From Antedon bifida (Eukaryota; Echinodermata; Crinoidea; Comatulida; Antedonidae), in assembly GCA_963402885.1 (NCBI GenBank), contig OY727093.1, forward strand, positions 17,737,036 to 17,801,035: DNA of 64,000 nt, read 5' to 3'. The notes under the pieces were generated by a model. It was given only the letters and a program-made list of their open reading frames with translations. It was not told the DNA's origin and made no database searches. The position numbers and the translations under genes were made by a program. This document shows positions 33,632 to 46,123 of the stretch, one piece after another. Each line of letters begins with the position of its first letter. The stretch's first letter is position 1.

Positions 33632-34965
33632 GAAGTTACTTGAACACGTAGTCCATTCTAACATTATGGACTTTTTTGATAAACACCATACTCTCACCGA
33701 TTAACAACACGGATTTAGAAGCAAGCATTCGTGCGAAACGCAACTTATTCAAACTATACATGATCTCACCTTTGCACAAAATAGCAAACACCAGACCGAT
33801 GTTGTTGTGATGGACTTCTCAAAGGCGTTTGATGTAGTACCACATCAGCGTTTACGTCTTAAATTATCACATTATGGGATCTGCGGCAAACTTAATCATT
33901 GGATTTCTACATTTCTTACAAACCGATCACAGCGAGTAATTGTAGGCGGCGAGCACTCCAAATGGGCCAATGTTTTGTCTGGAGTACCACAAGGGACGGT
34001 CTTAGGCCCGCTCTTATTCTTCGTCTATATAAACGACCTACCAAATGGAATAAACTGTACCACCCGTTTATTCGCGGACGACTGCGTCTTGTATAACACA
34101 ATTAAAACCAAAATTTAAAATTATTACAGCAAGATCTCGACACTCTGTCAATATGGCAGATAAAATGGCAGATGTCATTCAATGTAAACAAATGCTATCT
34201 CCTCAGAATTGCGGCATCAAAAAACCCAATCACCGAACAATACAGACTTGGAAATTCGATCTTGCAAGAGACTCACACCCACACCTATTTAGGTGTTGAC
34301 ATTGCTCACAATCTGAAATGGAACATACACATTAACAGAATAGTTAGCACAGCCAATAAAACTCTCGGTTTTGTTCGCCGAAACCTAAGTTTCTGTAATA
34401 AGGACACTAAAGCAACTGCATACACTGCACTGGTAAGGCCAACATTGGAATATTGTTCTGGGGTTTGGGACCCCTTCACCACTGAACTCATACAAAAAAT
34501 TGGTAAAATTCAACAGCGAGCAGCCAGAATGGTCCATAACAACTATGACTGGCAACAGAGTGTAACAGAACTAATGAAAGATCTGAATTGGGAACCACTT
34601 TCCTTAAGGCGAAAAACATCACGTCTTGTTACTTTACATAAAGCCATGGGGGGCCATCTGGCTCTGCCACTCCATTCTTATCTGGCGCCGGCTCAAAGGC
34701 AAACCCATCGATCTTCAACCAGCAAATCATTATCCAACACCAAACACGCACTGATACTTACAAGTTCTCATATGTGACGAGAACAACTAGGGACTGGAAC
34801 GAACTACCTCCAAATATACAGAACATTGAAGAAAGTGAATCTTTCAAGCAAGCATTAAAGGAACACTTAAAAAACATATCACCTGATAAAAGAGACTAAA
34901 TATCAAAGACCCCGCACAAGCACAAACCCTGCTTGTTTTGATCCTTAAGTACCCGAAAGAAGAAG
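33632..34965 (+). mobile_element. 5'-truncated non-LTR retrotransposon (reverse transcriptase part)
   Basis: The LINE starts abruptly within reverse transcriptase at KLLEHVVHSNI and carries VVMDFSKAFDVVPHQRL, LSGVPQGTVLGPLLF and the catalytic FADDCVLY at about 34068. The C-terminal domain includes HTYLGVDIAHNLKW and RPTLEYCSGVWDP. Three frame interruptions are visible: a stop near 33701, a shift near 34118-34172 and a shift near 34775, after which TRDWNELPPNIQ continues in another frame. It is therefore dead. The 3' end has a short GAA-type tail (aagaagaagaagaagga) near 34960. It belongs to a different family from the LINE at 23.1 kb, judging by the ORF C-terminus and tail. Confidence 0.85.
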
Positions 34966-35769
34966 AAGAAGGATTGGAGATAAGCCTACCCTTGGCATTA
35001 TAGTTTGAAGGGCACTTGAAGGGGGCCGGGTTTATTCGCACCTTCGAACCCGTCCATCCACTCCCTACCTATTCAAGTCGGCCCGGACCCTACCTAAATG
35101 TTGCAAATTATAATGCGATTAAATATAAGACACTATTTTCAGTTGTCATTTATAGCCTTCCCAGACAAAACTACACTATATCAAGGTCAAAGACAACTAC
35201 TCCCAGATTTGATTGAGTGGTTTGTTGCTCGCTAATCTAGACTGGGGTAAGTTTTCATGAGGTAATTTATTCAAAGATAGTGTTGTACTACACTATCTTT
35301 GATTAATTCAACTGTTCAGAGTCATATGGAATCCTATATAATTTATTATGGCTAGCTCTGCAACTGTTCAGAGCCATATGGCTCTGCAACTGTTTACTGC
35401 ACACTGCCCTCTATAAAAATAGTAATGTTTTGTTTTTGAGAGACTGAGGAGAGCGAGAAAACGCTGTGTAAAAATACAGCCTAATTATTCAAGAAGATGG
35501 AGCTTAATTTAAGTGTAAGAATCTTAATATTTTTATTCCATATTATATTGTATGCCCTAATAATTATTACATTTTCAAATCTGTGTAGAATTTATTTGTT
35601 CAATCAATTAATAAAAAGCAAAACTTGGGTACTCCACCCATCGTAAACGCTAGGCTAACGCTAATTGCGATCTATTAACGGCAAACCTGAGCTTATGAAT
35701 GCCTGGAAATTGGGGAATTGTTTTTAAATGCAACGTTTTTCTATGCCTAACTAAACATTTATATTTTAG

Positions 35770-36455
35770 TGGTCAGATTTCCAAACCTGTTATGACTTAC
35801 TGTTGTTGTATGTGGGCACCTACTGAAATATCTCATATGTATAGACTTGAAAGGGTTCAGAGAAAGGCCACTAGAATAATTATGTTCAGAAAAGAAGGAA
35901 ATTGGGACACTTCATATTTATATAGGTTAAAGACCCTAAATATTTTAAGTATTGAAGATATATTTAAAGTGTATAGACTCACATTAGGTTTTAAAATAAT
36001 GCATGGCCTATGTTCCTCATCCTTTAATGAGTTTGTGAGGTCAAGTGAGAGGTGTGAAGGGCGGTTATTACATTGGAAGGCTAAGACCAATACATTTTTA
36101 AATTCATCGTTTGTTATTTTCCCTAGATTATGGGAGCAACTTCCCAATGAAATGTGCTACAATTTCAGACTTTAAAGCCCAACTCACCAAACATTTGATC
36201 TCAAAATATTAAGTTGTATAATTGTTTATATTGTTTATTCAATGCAGCTTATTTTTAATTGGTGTCTCTTTATAACTTTGTTTTGTTTTTACTTAATTTG
36301 TACAACTTAGTTTTGTTATTTTTGTATTTTATTAAGTAATAATGGAGTAAGAGCAGTTTTCTGTTTGGGCTCATGCCTATTACTTGCTCCTGGCAAGATG
36401 AATTGTAAAACGTACTTTTAAGAACTTTTGCCGAATAAATATTATTATTAGTAAA
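35770..36455 (+). mobile_element. LINE 3' fragment (C-terminal ORF2 piece and tail)
   Basis: Only the end of a reverse-transcriptase protein is present: KPVMTYCCCMWAPTE, RLERVQRKATRII, SSFVIFPRLWEQLPNE (to about 36176). It is followed by an untranslated end with gaataaatattattatta as the tail. Extreme 5' truncation is typical of non-LTR insertions. The pattern is common to the C-termini of CR1/jockey-like elements. Confidence 0.75.
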
Positions 36456-38375
36456 GTAGTAGCCGTTTGTCGTTGATACACAAACTGTGCTGCTAAACGT
36501 TTATTATCAAATTTCAGACTCGTTCATCATTTTTTTTATATGTGATAGTTTCCTTTATTATTTAAAAAATATTACAATTGCAATTGTTAATTAAAGACGT
36601 AGAAATAATGGGATGTTTCGTTCCAAAATCAATCAATTTATTATACTACTAGTAGCATGCGAACATAATTATTCTTTGCAGCAAGTAGCTCTGTACGTTT
36701 TGCACATCCATAATTCACCGTCAAATATTCAATTGAATTACATTTTTTGAAATACAGTATAAGAAAATGTTAAAAGTATTTTGTTCCTCCTATACTTTAC
36801 ATGCATAATGGAGCCAATTTTGACACAATTTGCTTAATCGGAGAAAGCCAAGGCTGCGCTGAATTTTTTCTTGATTTAGCCGGTGGATCAACGCATTCGC
36901 ATTCGTCTAAGCAGTTCCTAGATTACTGTAGATTAGATTTCCCTTTTTAGCAGACTGTATACAAATTGGGGAAGATCTGGTGTTTTCGCTTAAATGTTCT
37001 TTTGGTTTTTTTTAATTATTTGTTTACTCTTTCACGATCTATCAAAACTGGGTGCTTCAAATCACAATATGAAAATATCAATCCGCACGCGATGCATTCT
37101 GGTATTTATATAGCGGGCCGCTTAATTTATTAGAATTGATTTGCCCCATTTTTAACAGTTTAAAGAGGAAAATAGGTCCATATAGTATTTATTTTTACAT
37201 AAAATGTAGTGGGTCAAAAAACATAGCTTTATTGGCTTTAACCCCTAGCTCACCTGTGTCAGTGTCAACATCAGTTAAACTCCTATAAGCTCAGTATGCA
37301 GTCTGAAGGTTAAATTTAATACTTAGTAATAATACCTATTCAGTGAAACCTATTCAAATTATTCTTTTCAAATTGGTTATACAAATATGGGCGTTGCTGA
37401 AACTGCCTGAATGCATGGTGCGTTTCATTTTCTAGGTTTGTGGCTTTATTTGGAATTTAACTAAAGGAGACACTCTTCAATACAAACATTACTTTCATTT
37501 CTTTTGTAAAATTATGAATTAAGATTACTAGGTATTTGCTTATTTAACATTTTTACAGTAACACGTGGCAGTAAATGGAATAGAATATGCTAGACATTTT
37601 TTTTTCCAATTAACTTTTAAAACCCAGGACCTAAATATTTAGTATTAAAACTATCAGAAATAGGGACAATATTTTGTTATGATTGGCTTGTGTGTACAAA
37701 CCCAGGCCATCTGAGGGTTGCCGGAGGTGTTCTGTCTCTCGCAGCTGTGGACAGATGAATTACCACTGTTTGGTGGCAGCTGTACTACAGGCAAAGGAAG
37801 ATAAAAGTCCAAAGCGGTGCGCAATTCAGCCCAATAGGGTGTGAGTCACAGGTTATTCTCCTACAAACACACACAATGCACTTTTAGTTAAAAATAATAA
37901 TCATTAGTGTACCCTAATATGCTACGTTCTCTTGCAGATAACTCGCCGCGGTCAATAACCAATTACCCTTCTCAACTTCGATTGAAATTTCCTGCCAGAA
38001 GATTGGACACACCCATTGCTTGGTCATGTGGAAAAAACTGGAACACAAGTGTAAACAGAGGCCAACTTTGTAAATGTATTAATTTCGCCCATCATTGTGT
38101 GTTAATTGTAAAGGATCATTGACTCGAGGCCAAACACCAACAGTAGGCATAAAAAGGCAGATTTGATACTGTAATAAACCATTAGGATTATACAGTGAAT
38201 AAACTACATGCTGAACTAAGACAGTTCAAAGCAAAGACATTTTTAGAGCGCTTGAGAAAATAGTGAGAAATTACATTTTTTTAAATTTGATGAAGCATTA
38301 ACTTCTTAATGTAAACTTGGAACACTTTGTATGTATCCAGTAAATACCACAGAAGTTGTTGAAGCAATATTTTAG
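36456..38375. other. Stretch upstream of the visible KRIT1 exons
   Basis: The missing 5' exon(s) of KRIT1 were looked for here. A possible exon after ctctcgcag at 37745, reading QMNYHCLVAAVLQAKEDKSP, has a plausible acceptor but no convincing donor or similarity. Otherwise I see nothing. Confidence 0.4.
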
Positions 38376-41300
38376 AGAAGAAATTGTTAAAAATGCACAG
38401 ACCACGTTCAGTTCACGAACGCCTGCAGAACAATGTGACAAATCCAGCGTTCGTGTCAAGGGTTCCGCAAGGAAGTACATACACTCCGGCAGATGCCCTC
38501 AAGAAAATGGAACTGTTGGATCTTGTTGACAACTTGGTTATAAACGAGTTCTTTCAACTTGAAACAGACTTACCTGTTGAAGACACTGTAAGTTTTTTTA
38601 GTTTATAAATCAGTAGTGAATAGTACTTTATTGTATAGTCCAATGTTGTACAGTATATAAATATTGAATGTTTATAAAGTGAAATAGTAAAAATAATTTT
38701 ATGAGGTGAAAATATAACACATTTTCAGCTTTTTTGAAGTTATTTGTACCATTTCACGAATATAAAACATTCATTATTTGTTTTATAACATGCCTACTTT
38801 GTAGGTCACCCTATGGAAGTTTCAGCTCGATCAGAGCAATTTAAATATTTTTTAGATTTTACCTTGACGACCTAACAAACGAAACTTGTTTTTCTTATAT
38901 ACCGAACTGCACCTACCCACCACCTTTAAAGACTTTTCCCAAGTTTCAGCTCAATCGGTGCAATTTTTAAAGTTTATATCGCATGACCTTGGATGGCACC
39001 CTCCTCGATATCGGATTCATACTTATCATCAGGATTATTTTCCCCAAGTTTCCGCTTGATCGATCTAAGCAATTGTTTAGATTTTACCTTTGACCTAAAA
39101 AATTGTTCTTTCTTTTTGAAGACCGTGACTAGTTTCTGAATAAAGCTAGACAGAAAAAGATAGGGCGATTATTATAGTAGATATTGCAGTGAATTTATAT
39201 ACTGTAGGTCCTAGTATATTTTAAATATATTTTAAATTTTTTACAGAGAGTGAATGATTTTATAAGTGTTGATGGAGTTGTATTGAATCCATTCTTTGGT
39301 ATGGGAATTCCAGACTACAAAGCAATTACTCCTCCCAGGCTGGACATTCCAGACTTGCCATCTAGGAAGTAGGTTATTTATTCATGTATCTACATTTACA
39401 GTTACTGCTATATGAAATACTGTAAGAAAAGAAATATCAACAGCAATTTCTGGTTGTAAAGAAAGAGTTTTTTTTATTAAAATGATTTGTAACAATACTG
39501 TTGTAATATACTGAAATGAAAATAAAGGTGAGTGAATCTTACAAAAGACAGATACTCTGTCCATGGCAGCCACCCATATCATCACACTCAAGACATGAGA
39601 CTATGAGAGTAAATGTTGATAGGCTGTCAGTGTAGTAGGATACATACGGCAACATGCATGGCTGTATTGGTCTCATACTGTATGTGTTTGTCTTTTCTCT
39701 ACAGTATATGTACTGTATACCATTGTACAGTCAACTCGCTCAATTTTGGATAGTACTACGTTTTATTTTACATAAGGAAATAATTTGATATCTTTGGTAT
39801 TCAAAGTCTGGTTCCAGAACTCAATCTGTAAACATTAAATCTGTCAATTTTACTTCCAGTTGGGTGGATGAGTTTCCACTTCACAGCGCAGCCTTTGAAG
39901 GGAATGTAGAAGCTATAAAACAGATTATTTCAATGGGATACTATGCTGATCAGCCGAACCAACACTCATGGGCACCTATCCATTATGCTGTGTTCTATGG
40001 CAATACTGAGGCAGTTAAAGCACTTTTGCATTTTGGCAAAGCATCCCCGAATGTAGAGTAAGTTACTGCTATTACCGTATCTATTATTAGGGCCTACTAT
40101 TGTCAGAAATTTAAAATTTTGGTGGTAGATAATTTGTTATAGCGTGTATAATTCATTATTCTCAAAAGCTTAGTTCATCAAAAGTAGAGTGGAGTTGTGG
40201 CTTGGTGGTTATGATGCTTGGCTACCATTCCAAGGGTCCTGGGTTCAAGTCTTGTCATATTTCAGGATTTTTTCTAATTTAACGATTTACAACTCCACTT
40301 CCAAAGACTTCTAATAAGACTTTGTATGTACAGCATCTTTTGTGTACTGTATGTTTGTCTTGTCTTGTGAATGTGAATGAAACAGAATGAATTCGCTTAT
40401 GATTATCCTTGGCAATTTGCCTAAATATATAAAAACAAAACAAAAGACTTTAGAATTGCAAAATTCTGCCTTTATTTTGTATTCTTTGTGATAATATTTT
40501 TCCTTTTGATGATGTATTCCCATTTTGAAACAAGATTACTGAAATAGAAATCTGTTTTTTTTTCTATCATAAAATGCCACCACTATACAAAGTAAAAAAG
40601 GTAGTCTCTATCTCAGCAAAATCAGGTGTTCTTTCAAGCCTTTTGGCTGCAGGCATCAAGATTGTATATTCCACAAAATTTTATGACATTTTCTCTTTTT
40701 AAAGGAATGAAGATGGATCAACTCCTCTACATTTTGCAGCTGACAAAGGTTTCACCGATATTGTCAAGGTGCTTGTTGCACATAAAGATATTGATTTGGT
40801 ATGTTGACTAACAGAAATATAATGGCAGCCTTGTAGATTTGTTACCAACACACTTTTTACAAATCCCAATGTGTATTTCACTCACTGGAAACATTATGAT
40901 AAATTTGAAAAATTAGTGTAGAAAAGAATTTTGTTTGTTTACAGACTGCAGTAAATAATGAAAATAGAACAGCATTACGCCAGTGCGAGGATTCAAAGAT
41001 GAACGATTGGGAAGGAACAATCAAAGTGCTTAAAGAAGCAATGAGAAAGCCGGTAAGTTACATACAAATTTATAGGAGCTTTTGATTTGCTATGACCAAA
41101 AGTTACAGTTCGTTGTGTGCATGTCCTCAGACATGAGGAGACTAGAGTCAAGTCCACTATTTATGTTCCTTTTAATACAGTAAATGTCTCGAAAAGGGGG
41201 TTTCAGACCCGCTTGCCTTCTTTGTACAGTATAATTATTTAAGTGAGTCAAATGTATATTTTGATATTGAATGTACAGAGGCAGTAGGTCAAATGTACAT

Positions 41301-44300
41301 AGGTAGTAGGTCAAATGTACAGAGGTAGTAGGTCAAATGTACAGAGGTAGTAGGTCAAATGTACAGAGGTAGTAGGTCAAATGTACAGAGGGAGTAAGTC
41401 AAATGTACAGAGGTAGTAGGTCAAATGTACAGAGGTAGTAGGTCAAATGTACAGAGGTAGTAGGTCAAATGTACAGAGGGAGTAAGTCAAATGTACAGAG
41501 GTAGTAGGTCAAATGTACAGAGGTAGTAGGTCAAATGTACAGAAAGAGTAGGTCAAATGTACAGAGGGAGTAAGTCAAATGTACAGAGGGAGTAAGTCAA
41601 ATGTACAGAGGGAGTAGGTCAAATTTACAGAAGGAGTAGGTAAAATTACAGAGGTAGGTCAAATGTACAGAGGTAGTAGGTCAAATGTACAGAAGGAGTA
41701 AGTCAAATGTACAGAGGTAGTAGGTCAAATGTACAGAAGGAGTAAGTCAAATGTACAGAGGTAGTAGGTCAAATGTACAGAGGTAGTAGGTCAAATGTAC
41801 AGAAAGAGTAGGTCAAATGTACAGAGAGAGTAGGTCAAATTTACAGAAGGAGTAGTTAAAATGTACAGAGGTAGTAGGTAAAATTACAGAGGTAGTAGGT
41901 CAAATGTACAGAGGTAGTAGGTCAAATGTACAGAGGGAGTAAGTTAAATGTACAGAGGGAGTAGGTCAAATGTACAGAGGGAGTAGGTCAAATTTATAGA
42001 AGGAGTAGGTAAAATTACAGAGGTAGTAGGTCAAATGTACAGAAAGAGTAGGTCAAATGTACAAATGGTGTATGTCAAATGTACAAATGGTGTATGTCAA
42101 ATGTACAAATGGTGTATGTCAAATGTATGTGTATTAGTTATTCTGTTTTTATTTCTTTACAGCCAATTAAAGTGGATGTACATCTAATGGACTTAGATGG
42201 CTCACATGTTGTTTTGGATGTTGTTGCTGGTAGCAACACTTCTGTTGCTCAATTACTTAAAGTGAGTTATTTACATATTTTACTATTTAGTGTCTTCTAT
42301 AATCAGTGGAAGGAGTGTGGTAATTGTTCATATACCAGATGTATTAACAAATCTCTACCCTGTGTTCTGGATGAACATGTTACTTATTTTACACCATCTT
42401 TCTGAATTGTTAGGGTACAAAAAATAGCAGTTTGGTACAGTACAGTATGTAGTGAGGTTTTGTTTTGGGAATGTAACCGAATGAAAAAATTGAAATCGAC
42501 CAAATATAGTTGTCTACTAGTCCAAAACGAAAGCTAGCTATTATATAAACTTACACTAAAAACTTTTAGGAAAATTCTGTAAACAACATGTAAATTGGTT
42601 GGTTGGTTGGTTGGTGTGCAGTGTATATGTTGCTGTGTTCTGGATGAACATGTTACTTATTTTACACCATCTTTAAACTATATTTTCTTAACTTTTCAGC
42701 AATTGGAACTTCCTAAGGGTTGCCACCATGTATTTGCAATATGGATAGCTTCACAAAGTCTACGTAAGTTAGACCTTTTTAAATTACAATGTGTTTATTT
42801 GTAAAAGAAAATTTAGGCATTCAGTTTAACTGGTTAGTATAAAGTCAGGTAAACTAGTCAGTTATGTAAACCAGTTAGTCAGTTATGTAAACTTGTTAGT
42901 CAGTCAGGTAAACTGGTTAGTCAGTCAGGTAAACCAGTTAGTCAATCAAACCATCAATAAATAAATAAATAATAATAATAATTAAAAGACAGTTTGTATT
43001 CTTCATAATTATCACCCAGTTGCAGGATAGGATTGTAAACTAAGCTAAAGGTATTGCACAGTGGCTCAGTTTTTTAACCATGATAAAATTAATGGTACTG
43101 AACCAATAGTAAAAGATTGCTAATATGTACATTAATATTTATCTTTATGATACAGATCTTCAAATGAGACCAGAGCATAAACCGATTCTTCACATTCGAC
43201 AATGGGATGCAATAGTTAGACAACTTACAAATTATAACCCGGATACTGAGCGACCTGTCCTCTACTTAAGAAGAGATGCTCTTCTCACACTCAATGATGA
43301 AAGATTGGTAAGATAAAGACATTTAGAACTTACGGAATGAAACTTAAAAAGTCATGTGACTTGATCTTGAAAAGTGCTCATCATAAGTACTCACCTCAGA
43401 AATGTAAAGCTTGTTTTAGTTCCATGTTCAGGAAGATACAGTTACAGTAGAACATCATGAATTACATAGTTTTTTACTTTTTTTATGACAGATAAAAGAC
43501 CCACAAGCAATAAAGATGTTATTTGATGAATGCTTATTAAATATTCTCAAAGCAATGTATCCATGTTCTGACAATGATGCTGTACTATTAGCTGGCATAT
43601 ACATGCAGGTATAGTGTTCTTGTAAGATTAATGATATCTAAAATGAAATAAAGGTTTTAAAGAATCCATCCACTGTACCATGGCCCGGATGATCTATCAT
43701 CTACCATTTAGCTGCTCCCTCCAATTTATCTCTAAATAGGAAATAAAGACAACTTCTAGTGCCGGTCATTGATTAGAGGGATTCTAATTAGAGACCAACA
43801 CTACCCAAAGACCACTAAAACAAAACCATGGTCCCAAAAGTGGTCTTTAATAGGAGTCGAGTGATTGATGAGCTAAGACAAGAGTACTTCACACCACAAC
43901 CGTAATATTGGTACAAACTAGGTTCAAAGTACTCCTCAACCATAGTACTTAAAACTGGAGTGGAATAAAAACTGTTAAAAGTTTGTTTTTATCATTTCAG
44001 ATTGTTTACGGTGACCATGATCCAAAGAAACACAAAGTAGGATTTTTAAAGTAAGTTCTCAATACTATCTTGATTGTTTAAATTGTAAATTCACATGTAA
44101 TTTTATTATACAGTAATTCTATATATATGTGAAAGAGTTCAAGTTTATTCTATAATATTATTACTTGCATGAATACTGGTTAAATGCATTGGGAGGCAAA
44201 AGCAGTAGTTCAATATGATTATCATTTAAGAAACCTTTATATTTCTTTTTCCCCAGCAATATAAACTTAAGGCATTTTATACCAGGGGTTAAGTTAGAAG

Positions 44301-46123
44301 CTAAGGCCCCATCAACTAAAACTGCCAACTGGGCTCAAAGAATCTCAGCAGAACACAAGAACATTACAAGTAAAGGAGTGAGAGATATCATGGTGAGTGT
44401 CTAATGAATGCAAGTTCAATAACATTTATTGGGAAGCTTTCGATTTACTATGACTGACCATCTTACTAGATCAGATAAATCATCTGGACATAGAAAGCAT
44501 CAAGTATGTGTTGAGATGGGGAGTGATGAAACATGTTCCAATATCCCTGTAAGCGCACAATGAATTAGTTTGAAAGTTATTTGAAATAGTTTATCTCATC
44601 TTTACCCTAGAAAATAAGTGTAATTAAAATGCAAAATAAAACAAAGAAATGAAATGAAGTGAAAATGTAGAAAACACTTAATAATTGAAATTAAATTATT
44701 TATTTAAAATAGCTGAATATTGTTATTGATTGGTCTGAACTTTCTGTAATTCATCTCATTTGCATGAAGTTAAAGTTGAAATTTCAATTTAAACACTGCA
44801 AGAATGTACGCACTGCAAGTTATTTGACCAATCATAATGCGATGGATCATCTGTCGCTTGTGATTGGTCAACTCAATTGCATTGTGTCCAAAACAAATCT
44901 TAATACTAAAAATGAATCAAAGATTTCAAGGCATTCTTATTAATAATGTATTGTTTTTTTGCAGAAACTTCAATTAATGTACCTTGAAAAATGTAGATCA
45001 TTTGTAATCTATGGATCAGCGTTCTTCTTTGGATTTGCTCAAATGGGTGCATCTCGTACTGGGGGGACACAGCGACCCCCAGTTGCAGTGTTTGTAGGTA
45101 CCAATTGTAGAGGGATTCATGTCATCAATGCAATCAGCAAGGTTTGTATAAAATATCAAGTTTTTATCTTGTTTTCCTCAATCACTTTAAATTATTAAAT
45201 CACCTATTTTCTGTGTTTCAAGAGTCAATTATATAGGCCTGAAGCCAATGGCGTAACAGCTATAGTGGCCCCGGAGTTTATGGAGGCCCATGAACAGTGC
45301 CCAAAAGAAAAAACAAGCATTAAAATATGCCAGAAAGGCTAAAAACGCCCGAGGCCTCGAGCACTGGAACTTGGAAGGCCATGTAGGTTTCCTAAACCAG
45401 AGGCCTCAGGCCTCTGCATTATGCCACTGCCTCAAGCATCCTTTGCGCATGTGAATCTGTTTAGATCTATGTCTATTTCGAGCATTGTATATTCATGTGT
45501 CTTTAAATAGAAACAGTTTGTTTTAAATGAACATCTGAATCCGGACTAAAAATTAGTGAATTGTTTTTTGTGCCTGGTGGCCAGTCCAGTAAAGACTCTG
45601 CAAAACATACTTTGTACAGTACATATACAAACTAAACAATATTTGGTTAAAATATACCTACTTGAGAGATGTAATTTAATTTTTACCTTTTCATAATAGG
45701 TTTTACTATCAAGTTGTCCATATGAGCAAGCCAGCTCATGGAACTGTTCATCTGATATGAAGTCATTCCATCTTAAGTATCGTGATAGTTCTGGTAGCCA
45801 TTCACTCATTGTGAAGACTAAACAGGTGAGAAGCTCTGACTTCCAGAATAAGCCAATTACTTTATTGTTTTGTAATGAGTCTTTTCTTATTTTGCATTTC
45901 TCTATCCTTTCTATCAACTTTGTAAAATAAATATTTTCTTCTCTCTCCTAAATAACACAATTTGTTTGTAATAATAATAATATATACCCTATTTTTCATG
46001 TACTTATTAATTTTTCAGGCTGCCATAATCTGCAATCTTGCTAACAAACTCTCTGGAAGGTTTAAAACGGATGAACAGTCGACTAATCTCCCTCACAGAG
46101 GTCACACATCTTTTAGAAAATAA
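38376..46123 (+). CDS. KRIT1: KRIT1 (cerebral cavernous malformations 1), ankyrin-FERM part
   Basis: This is an adaptor that binds Rap1, ICAP1, CCM2 and HEG1 and stabilises cell junctions. Exons: 38376-38587, 39247-39368, 39860-40057, 40705-40798, 40945-41052, 42163-42261, 42700-42763, 43156-43307, 43492-43608, 44001-44050, 44257-44392, 44965-45141, 45700-45825 and 46019-46123 (TAA). About 586 residues are encoded, against 736 in human. Order: NPAF and NPFF peptide motifs, ankyrin repeats (WVDEFPLHSAAFEGN, WAPIHYAVFYGN, STPLHFAADKG), FERM F1 from PIKVDVHLMDLDG, F2 with QIVYGDHDPKKHKVGF, and F3 ending IVKTKQAAIICNLANKLSG. The first exon has a TTTTAG acceptor and opens with two nucleotides of a split codon, so a 5' exon encoding the N-terminal Nudix-like part is expected; I could not find it in 36456-38375. 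An in-frame ATG at 38393 could start a short form. Intron 5 is almost entirely a minisatellite and intron 12 holds a hAT-type element. Confidence 0.94.
40190..40445 (+). mobile_element. tRNA-derived SINE in KRIT1 intron 3
   Basis: It contains A-box-like tggcttggtggttatg and B-box gggttcaagtct about 45 bp later, then acaactccactt, ending in an A-rich aaaacaaaacaaaag. The 62.06 kb element shares the same layout and the ctccac motif. No target duplication was found, so the ends are approximate. Confidence 0.6.
41275..42127 (+). repeat. 22-bp minisatellite filling KRIT1 intron 5
   Basis: The unit ggtagtaggtc plus aaatgtacaga is repeated about 39 times with point variants (ggtag/ggagt/gaaag) and a few short units. 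The last three (42062-42127) are a distinct subtype with aaatggtgtatgtc. The array ends about 35 bp before the exon 6 acceptor. Confidence 0.95.
42843..42950 (+). repeat. Short tandem repeat in KRIT1 intron 7
   Basis: About five imperfect copies of a 20-24 bp unit around gtcaggtaaac(c/t)(a/g)gttagtca. Confidence 0.8.
45246..45429. mobile_element. hAT-type non-autonomous element in KRIT1 intron 12
   Basis: The ends caatggcgtaac and attatgccactg are inverted. The flanks cctgaagc (45238-45245) and cctcaagc (45430-45437) match at 7 of 8 positions, the length expected for a hAT target duplication. 184 bp, non-coding. Confidence 0.7.
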
